From: an uncultured Eggerthellaceae bacterium
Lineage (GTDB): Bacteria > Actinomycetota > Coriobacteriia > Coriobacteriales > Eggerthellaceae
DNA length: 34,932 nucleotides
Assembly: GCA_934670115.1 (NCBI GenBank)
Contig: CAKUOV010000025.1
Span: 1 to 34,932 of the forward strand
Reading direction: 5' to 3'
Translations under genes and position numbers: made by a program
Part shown: positions 30,632 through 34,932 of the stretch, in pieces
How the letters are laid out: every line of letters starts with the position of its first letter
How positions within the stretch are numbered: the first letter of the stretch is position 1
The notes under the pieces: generated by a model
The model's input: the letters and a program-made list of their open reading frames with translations, nothing else
Databases searched by the model: none
Told to the model about the DNA's origin: nothing

Positions 30632-30804
30632 GTTGCATCCTTTCTCAAAGTTTTATGCATAGATCGATAATACCCAAAACAAGTCCAACGCGTGTGTCTT
30701 GTATTGGACACCCAGCAGCTAGAAACAACACGGAAGGACGCATGCACCACTAAACAAAGACGCAAGACGTCACCCATAAGTTTACCCGCATCAATCCGAA
30801 AGCA

Positions 30805-31932
30805 CTATGCCCCAAACCAGCCCATGAGCTCATCGCCGTTTTCTCTCATATATTCCCTCATGCGAGGTATGGAAAACGTAACATAGCCACGCGCGGTAGG
30901 CTCAATGACCTGCTTGGAAATAAGAGTTCGACGCGTAGAGCTTAGCGATGACGACTTCACGCCAAGATTCCGAGAGATTGCCGCAGTGGAGATAGCCCCA
31001 TCAACCTTCGCCATCTCTATAAGGTACTCAATGCCCCTTCTTGACACGCCCGACAACGCGGGAAGAATCACCATGTCGCAAAACTCGCGGTCGGCTTCCA
31101 CCACGCCCTTCCTGACATCATCCATCGTCACGATTGCGGACTCGTCAACATGTCTTCTGCACTTACGCCACACCTGGTACCCAATAAGCTGCACAAGAAA
31201 CGCGTAGCCAGATGTCGCCTGCGCGGCCTCTTTTAGCACATCGCCCGAAATAGACATGCCAGTCGCAGCGAAAGATTTGGCATATGCCCCACAAACTTCA
31301 TCCAGGGGAATGGGCGCCAACTCTTCGGCCTTTGCGCGTCGCAGAAAAGTAAGCGAAGCATCATTCAGGAAATCAAGCACGCCCGTTGTAATACCGGCAA
31401 AAACAAAGGCTATGTCCCTTCCTTCCCTGATGAGATGCTGAACAGCTGTTGCAAGCTGCACCATCTCATCACGGTCGGCATCTTGCACCTCATCAACAGT
31501 AATAAGCACGCCTGTTCGACCGGCAGCGGAGCTGGTTGCCTTAGTAAGCGCCCCCCTAATCGACTTCGCTCCGTCCTTTTGCCCCGTTGATGCATGAGCT
31601 TTGACAATACCCAAGTCTATATCCGCGGAAAGCTCAATTTCGTCCTTATCGGAAAGCGCCAAAATGATTTCATCAAGCATCCCCGCGCGAGCGGTGACAT
31701 CCACCACAAGCCAACCTCGCTTTCGGGCAACATCGCCGAGTTCGGTAAGCAATACCGTTTTGCCCGATCCGCGGGGCCCGGTGATGCGCATAAGGCGGCC
31801 AGGAGCGCCAACGCCTTCATCCAACCCATCAATGAAGTCGTCAATCACATGGTCACGACCGACAAGCACGGGCGGTTCGGCGCCCGCTGTTGGCTTGAAC
31901 GGGTTAGTTTTGCTTTTGCTCCTTGAGGTCAT
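30805..31932 (-). CDS. AAA+ ATPase, Orc1/Cdc6-like, with C-terminal winged helix
   Basis: A 375-residue stand-alone AAA+ ATPase. Walker A is GPRGSGKT (52-59), Walker B is VLITVDEVQD (D147, E148), and an arginine-bearing sensor region follows (SLTFLRRAKAEELAPIPLDEV). The GRDHVIDDFIDGLDE motif at 25-39 and the C-terminal winged helix (ISTAAISRNLGVKSSSLSSTRRTLISKQVIEPTARGYVTF) are typical of Orc1/Cdc6-type AAA proteins common in Actinobacteria. AAGGTG precedes the ATG. It reads alone on the minus strand. Such bacterial proteins are not replication initiators; roles are mostly unknown and often linked to mobile or defence regions. Confidence 0.85.
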   Translation of the reverse strand: MTSRSKSKTNPFKPTAGAEPPVLVGRDHVIDDFIDGLDEGVGAPGRLMRITGPRGSGKTVLLTELGDVARKRGWLVVDVTARAGMLDEIILALSDKDEIELSADIDLGIVKAHASTGQKDGAKSIRGALTKATSSAAGRTGVLITVDEVQDADRDEMVQLATAVQHLIREGRDIAFVFAGITTGVLDFLNDASLTFLRRAKAEELAPIPLDEVCGAYAKSFAATGMSISGDVLKEAAQATSGYAFLVQLIGYQVWRKCRRHVDESAIVTMDDVRKGVVEADREFCDMVILPALSGVSRRGIEYLIEMAKVDGAISTAAISRNLGVKSSSLSSTRRTLISKQVIEPTARGYVTFSIPRMREYMRENGDELMGWFGA

Positions 31933-31980
31933 GTTTACACCTTGGCTTTCGCATCTTTCGTTTTTATCGTTATTATCGCC

Positions 31981-31986
31981 ATTATA
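31981..31986 (-). promoter_or_regulatory. Candidate -10 box of the AAA ATPase gene
   Basis: Minus-strand TATAAT about 50 bases before the start codon, next to repeated CGATAA sequences (roughly 31970-31982). The -35 box is weak. The CGATAA repeats may be a regulator site. Confidence 0.4.
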
Positions 31987-32180
31987 GCAACTACCGTCAA
32001 AATATCGAAAATCGTTTTTATCGCGAAAAGAATCTGTCCTGATTCAAGGAGAAGTCGTTCGATTATCGGCCACCTACAATCGTTGCGGTCTACCGATCCA
32101 TACATCCCGAAAAGGCAAGAGGAAACCCTCCAAGGCACTACTGAAAACAGTGCTACGATACTCAAAAATCGAACGCGCAA

Positions 32181-32216
32181 AAAACCGACGTAAAAATTTG
32201 CGTCGGTTTTACGTCG
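32181..32216. terminator. Terminator downstream of the rtcB fragment
   Basis: Perfect 10-bp arms AAAACCGACG (32181-32190) and CGTCGGTTTT (32201-32210). On the minus strand the stem runs into six Ts, so it is a good terminator for the gene whose remnant ends at 32255; on the plus strand it ends in four Ts. Confidence 0.75.
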
Positions 32217-32254
32217 GATACATCAGACGAAAAGGAGCGATTCGTCGCTATTCC

Positions 32255-32422
32255 CTACGATGCCTTGAAGTTGTAGATGGGCTTCATGATATCGATGATG
32301 TCCACCGATTCGGCGATGGGACCGATGATGTCCTCGATGGGCTTGTAGGCGCCCGGCGCCTCATCGATGGTGCGCTCGTTCACCGAGGTCGAGTAGATAC
32401 CCTCCATGGCGGCCTTATAGTC
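32255..32422 (-). pseudogene. rtcB: Truncated rtcB: last 55 codons only
   Basis: The minus-strand translation DYKAAMEGIYSTSVNERTID and onward to IMKPIYNFKAS is the C-terminus of RtcB, with three differences (N/D, G/S, I/V) from the intact protein encoded at 26128-27333. Everything upstream of this point is gone: the ATPase gene ends at 32437, 15 bases before the similarity begins. A terminator follows at 32181-32210. The fragment has none of the ligase metal-binding residues and cannot function. It records either a duplication or an older rtcB replaced by insertion of the ATPase gene. Confidence 0.85.
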
Positions 32423-32436
32423 GTCGCGAAAAAGCA

Positions 32437-33756
32437 TTATTCAGCGTACTTATCAATATTCCAGCAAAGATAAAGCGGCAGGCTCGTTGTCTCGGTCTCC
32501 TTGCATTTGTTCCTTCCGATGTTTTTCTCGGACATCTTGAACCCATACACCGGCTCGTACAATCCGCAGAATTGCCGATAACTTTTGGCCTGCGTGTTGT
32601 CAGCAGACTTCACTTCCACCGGTACAAGCACGCTATTATTCTCGTAGATAAAATCGATTTCAGCTGTGTTGCCCGATCGCCAAAAGTAAGCTTCCTTACC
32701 CTGTGCAAGCATCTCATTAAGCACGTAGTTCTCAGCAAACGCACCCTTGAAACGCCGGTAAAGCTCAGTGCTTTCCATGATAGTTTCCGCCGAAACCCCC
32801 GATCTGGCACGCAAGAGCCCAATATCAGATAGATACACCTTAAAATACGTTCTATCAGCAAAGCCCGAAAGTGGCAATTCGGGCTTTTCCACCAAGCATA
32901 CCTGGGTCACAAGCCCCACATCGACAAGCCACCGAAGTGCATCCTCCAAATCAGCCGATCTCTTACCCGCCCTCACATGAGAAAACACGAATTTATTGTT
33001 CTCCTTAGCAAGCTGTACTGGAATTGAATCCCATATCCAACGAATCTTGGGAACCTCAGAAAGGGGCGCATGCTTGGCAAAATCATCTGCATAATCCGAC
33101 AGAATATCGCGTTGCACTTGTTCAGCAGAGCCAAAATCTTGGGTTTCCAACCAGGTAAGCACTGCTTCAGGCATACCTCCAACTATGAAATACTCTTTAA
33201 GCAGCATGGACATAGGACGGGCATACAAATCAGGTATTGCCCTATCAACAGGCCATCCTGAAAGGATGTCAATAAAATCACCATGTCCGCTTGCAATGGC
33301 AAATTCCTTAAAACTCATAGGATAAAGCCGCATTCGGTTCACTTTACCCACAGGAAAGGAAACATGATTACGCGCAAGAGCAACGCCCAGAAGCGAACCG
33401 GCACAAACAACATGCAACTCCGGCATGTTTTCACAAAAGTATTTAAGCGCCGTCACAGCACGAGGACATTCTTGAATTTCATCGAAGAAGAGAAGAGTTT
33501 TTCCTGATGTGATTTTCTGCTTCGTCAAAAATTCAATCTCTGAAATAATACGATACACATCGAAGTCGTAGTCAAAGATTGCCGATGCAGCAGCAGTTTC
33601 TTCAAAGTTGAGCACTACGTAGCTGTCGAAGTTCTCACGAGCAAAGGCACCCACTACATAAGTTTTACCACATTGACGCACCCCCGTAAGAACCAATGGT
33701 TTTCTTCGCGGATGATTTTTCCACTCCGTAAGATCAACAAGAATATCTCGATACAT
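32437..33756 (-). CDS. AAA_14/DUF4143 ATP-binding protein
   Basis: A 439-residue ATPase of a widespread uncharacterised family. Walker A is GVRQCGKT (25-32), Walker B is TLLFFDEIQECPRA (about 88-100), then VCAGSLLGVAL (sensor-like). The C-terminal DUF4143 half has YFIVGGMPEAV, LYRRFKGAFAENYVLNEM and FWRSGNTAEIDFI...VPVEVKS, which reads like a PD-(D/E)xK nuclease core (E/D, then ExK). ATG 33756 follows AGAGG; a GTG one codon earlier is less likely. The gene is lower in GC than the core genes. Three copies of a 19-bp repeat lie directly upstream. It ends exactly where the rtcB fragment begins, suggesting it arrived by insertion. Confidence 0.88.
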   Translation of the reverse strand: MYRDILVDLTEWKNHPRRKPLVLTGVRQCGKTYVVGAFARENFDSYVVLNFEETAAASAIFDYDFDVYRIISEIEFLTKQKITSGKTLLFFDEIQECPRAVTALKYFCENMPELHVVCAGSLLGVALARNHVSFPVGKVNRMRLYPMSFKEFAIASGHGDFIDILSGWPVDRAIPDLYARPMSMLLKEYFIVGGMPEAVLTWLETQDFGSAEQVQRDILSDYADDFAKHAPLSEVPKIRWIWDSIPVQLAKENNKFVFSHVRAGKRSADLEDALRWLVDVGLVTQVCLVEKPELPLSGFADRTYFKVYLSDIGLLRARSGVSAETIMESTELYRRFKGAFAENYVLNEMLAQGKEAYFWRSGNTAEIDFIYENNSVLVPVEVKSADNTQAKSYRQFCGLYEPVYGFKMSEKNIGRNKCKETETTSLPLYLCWNIDKYAE

Positions 33757-33773
33757 CACAACCTCTTTTGCAA

Positions 33774-33851
33774 AACTCCTATGATTTTTGCAGTCATTAT
33801 TGCATAACTCCTATGACTTTTGCAATGACAACTGCAAAAGTCATAGGAGTT
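33774..33851. repeat. Three copies of a 19-bp repeat upstream of the DUF4143 gene
   Basis: AACTCCTATGATTTTTGCA (33774-33792) and AACTCCTATGACTTTTGCA (33806-33824) are direct copies with one difference; 33833-33851 is the exact reverse complement of the second. The last two form a perfect 19-bp inverted repeat with an eight-base loop. All lie within 100 bases of the gene start, where a promoter should be, so they are probably an operator array or ends of a small element. Copy number and spacing do not fit CRISPR. Confidence 0.8.
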
Positions 33852-34208
33852 TCGGAGAAATCGAAAAAGATACCATTTACCAAGTCTCAATCAATATTGA
33901 TTTACAGGCAAAAAAAGCAGCCCACCTGGCTGCCTAAATTCAAAGGAAAATTCGTTTGAGGAACGGCTGCAGAGAAAGGGCGGGCAGCGATGTTGGGCCG
34001 CGCAGGGTTGCAATGAAAATCGTTCACGGTTATCTGTTTTTAAGGGTTCAGCGGCCATTATCGCCCGATTTCGAAGAACCGTGGACGATTTTCACGACGG
34101 CGGCAGCGAAGGCGAATCGCATCGCCAACGCCCCGGATCGGAAGACGGAGGCGGATGACAATATGAATCTGATTCGATAAAGACGATATGAGCAGGACAC
34201 AATAAATT
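33852..34208. other. Spacer left of the IS110 element with one inverted repeat
   Basis: No gene is recognised. An inverted repeat of 18-base arms with one mismatch lies at 34014-34031 and 34077-34094 (TGAAAATCGTTCACGGTT and its mirror), 45 bases apart. The left boundary of the IS110 element must lie in or near this stretch but cannot be placed, since this family lacks terminal inverted repeats. Confidence 0.45.
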
Positions 34209-34305
34209 GAGAGCCCCTGCTGCATGACTTTCCGCGGATTAGGCCGACAATGGAAGGTGTCTAATCAACCGCGGCGGCCACGCCGCACTCATGGAAGGGG
34301 CTCTC
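34209..34305 (+). ncRNA. Structured leader of IS110 element, candidate bridge RNA region
   Basis: A long fold is closed by perfect 10-bp arms GAGAGCCCCT (34209-34218) and AGGGGCTCTC (34296-34305). Inside are CCGCGGATTAG and CTAAT..CCGCGG pairings (about 34232-34267) and a small GGCG/CGCC hairpin. The outer stem contains the GAAGGGG ribosome binding site and stops one base before the transposase ATG. IS110-family elements are known to encode a structured guide (bridge) RNA in the non-coding region before the transposase, so this is a candidate; it may also hold down transposase translation. Confidence 0.5.
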
Positions 34306-34932
34306 ATGATGAATGTTACCACTTTTGTAGGCCTGGACGTGCACGCGCGCTCGATCAAGGCGGTCGCGCTCGATGCCATGACCGGAGAGGTCAGATCCGC
34401 GACCTTCGGCTACGACGCGGCCGCCGCGGCCGAATGGATCCGGTCCATCGACCCCGCGGCCAGATGCGTCTACGAGTCCGGCGTCACCGGCTTCGACCTG
34501 CAGAAGAAGCTCGCCGCCCTGGGCGTCGACTGCGTCATCGGCGCGGTGTCCAAGATGATGAAGCCCGCCGCCGACAGGCGCAGGAAGAACGACCGCAACG
34601 ACGCCGAGTTCCTGGCCAGGATGCTGTCGGTGGGCAACGTCGTGGAGGTGTGGGTGCCCGATGACGAGTGCGAGGCCGCGCGCGACCTGGCGCGCGCCCT
34701 GGAGGACGCCCGCGAGGAAGTCGCCCGATCCAAGCAGCTGCTGTCGAAGTTCCTGCTCAGGCACGGGCTCGTCTTCGACGAGAGGACGCCGTCCGGCCAG
34801 CGCAAGGGCAACTGGACCGGCGCCTACTGGGCCTGGATCAAGGGGATATCCTTCAAGGCTCCCGACCCGGCTGCCAGGCGGCACGCGTCGAAGGGGGTGC
34901 GCCGGCTCGTCGGCAGGCGCGCCGCCCTGCTG
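34306..34932 (+). CDS. IS110-family transposase, cut by right window edge
   Basis: The frame MMNVTTFVGLDVHARSIKAV is open from ATG 34306 to the end of the window (209 codons); the ATG at 34309 is an alternative. The DEDD (RuvC-like) residues of the family are visible: D11 in FVGLDVH, E57 in VYESG, and D96 and D99 in RRKNDRNDAEFLARML. The segments VTGFDLQKKL and GAVSKMMKPAADRRR also fit. The C-terminal Tnp_20 domain with its catalytic serine lies beyond the window. The GC-rich codon use matches the core genome rather than the AT-rich DNA to its left, so it probably moved among related high-GC hosts. Confidence 0.92.
   Translation, partial: MMNVTTFVGLDVHARSIKAVALDAMTGEVRSATFGYDAAAAAEWIRSIDPAARCVYESGVTGFDLQKKLAALGVDCVIGAVSKMMKPAADRRRKNDRNDAEFLARMLSVGNVVEVWVPDDECEAARDLARALEDAREEVARSKQLLSKFLLRHGLVFDERTPSGQRKGNWTGAYWAWIKGISFKAPDPAARRHASKGVRRLVGRRAALL

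Noticed and set aside
33774..33851. Possible mini-CRISPR array
   Set aside because: Only three 19-bp copies, one inverted, with spacers of 13 and 8 bases and no cas genes.

Overview
The window looks like a chromosomal piece from an anaerobic, high-GC actinobacterium, most likely class Coriobacteriia, family Eggerthellaceae (the Slackia/Adlercreutzia/Eggerthella group). The grounds are codon and base composition, strong AGGAGG-type ribosome binding sites, a CIRCE-controlled htpG, an MscL with a zinc-ribbon tail, and a FixABCX/acyl-CoA-dehydrogenase/CaiB cluster of the kind expected in gut anaerobes that respire organic acids. The family assignment is inference; no rRNA is present to confirm it.

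Layout. 1-9292 is mostly core genome: htpG (cut by the window edge), mscL, a DEDDh exonuclease, a small hypothetical gene, truA and dnaE, the last three forming an overlapping minus-strand operon. dnaE carries an in-frame TAA (7964-7966) that splits an otherwise normal gene. 9478-10860 is an AbiE type IV toxin-antitoxin locus with an intact AbiEi antitoxin and an AbiEii toxin also broken by an in-frame TAA.

11257-24579 is the most interesting block: a MerR-type regulator, a metallo-beta-lactamase-fold hydrolase, FixB, FixA, a CaiA-like acyl-CoA dehydrogenase, a CaiC-like acyl-CoA ligase, two MFS transporters and a CaiB-like CoA-transferase on the minus strand, with FixC, FixX and a small four-cysteine protein divergently on the plus strand. 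Three promoters (16332-16362, 22526-22556, 22614-22644) share a TTGACT -35 box, a 19-base spacer and a CTCAA..TTGAG dyad inside that spacer, which is the classic layout of a MerR-activated promoter. The predicted logic is: import an unsaturated carboxylic acid, activate it with CoA (ligase to prime, CoA-transferase to recycle), reduce it with the acyl-CoA dehydrogenase using electrons from FixABCX, then export the saturated acid. The hydratase (CaiD) and betaine transporter (CaiT) of the enterobacterial carnitine pathway are absent from the window, so the substrate is probably something else.

24700-34932 is an accessory region with decayed and mobile DNA: a transposase remnant, rtcB, a self-inhibited Fic protein with its own HTH, an AT-rich two-gene module of unknown function, a frameshifted small gene, an Orc1/Cdc6-like AAA ATPase, a truncated second copy of the rtcB 3' end, an AAA/DUF4143 ATPase preceded by three copies of a 19-bp repeat, and, at the right edge, an IS110-family transposase whose leader can fold into a long hairpin ending exactly at the start codon.
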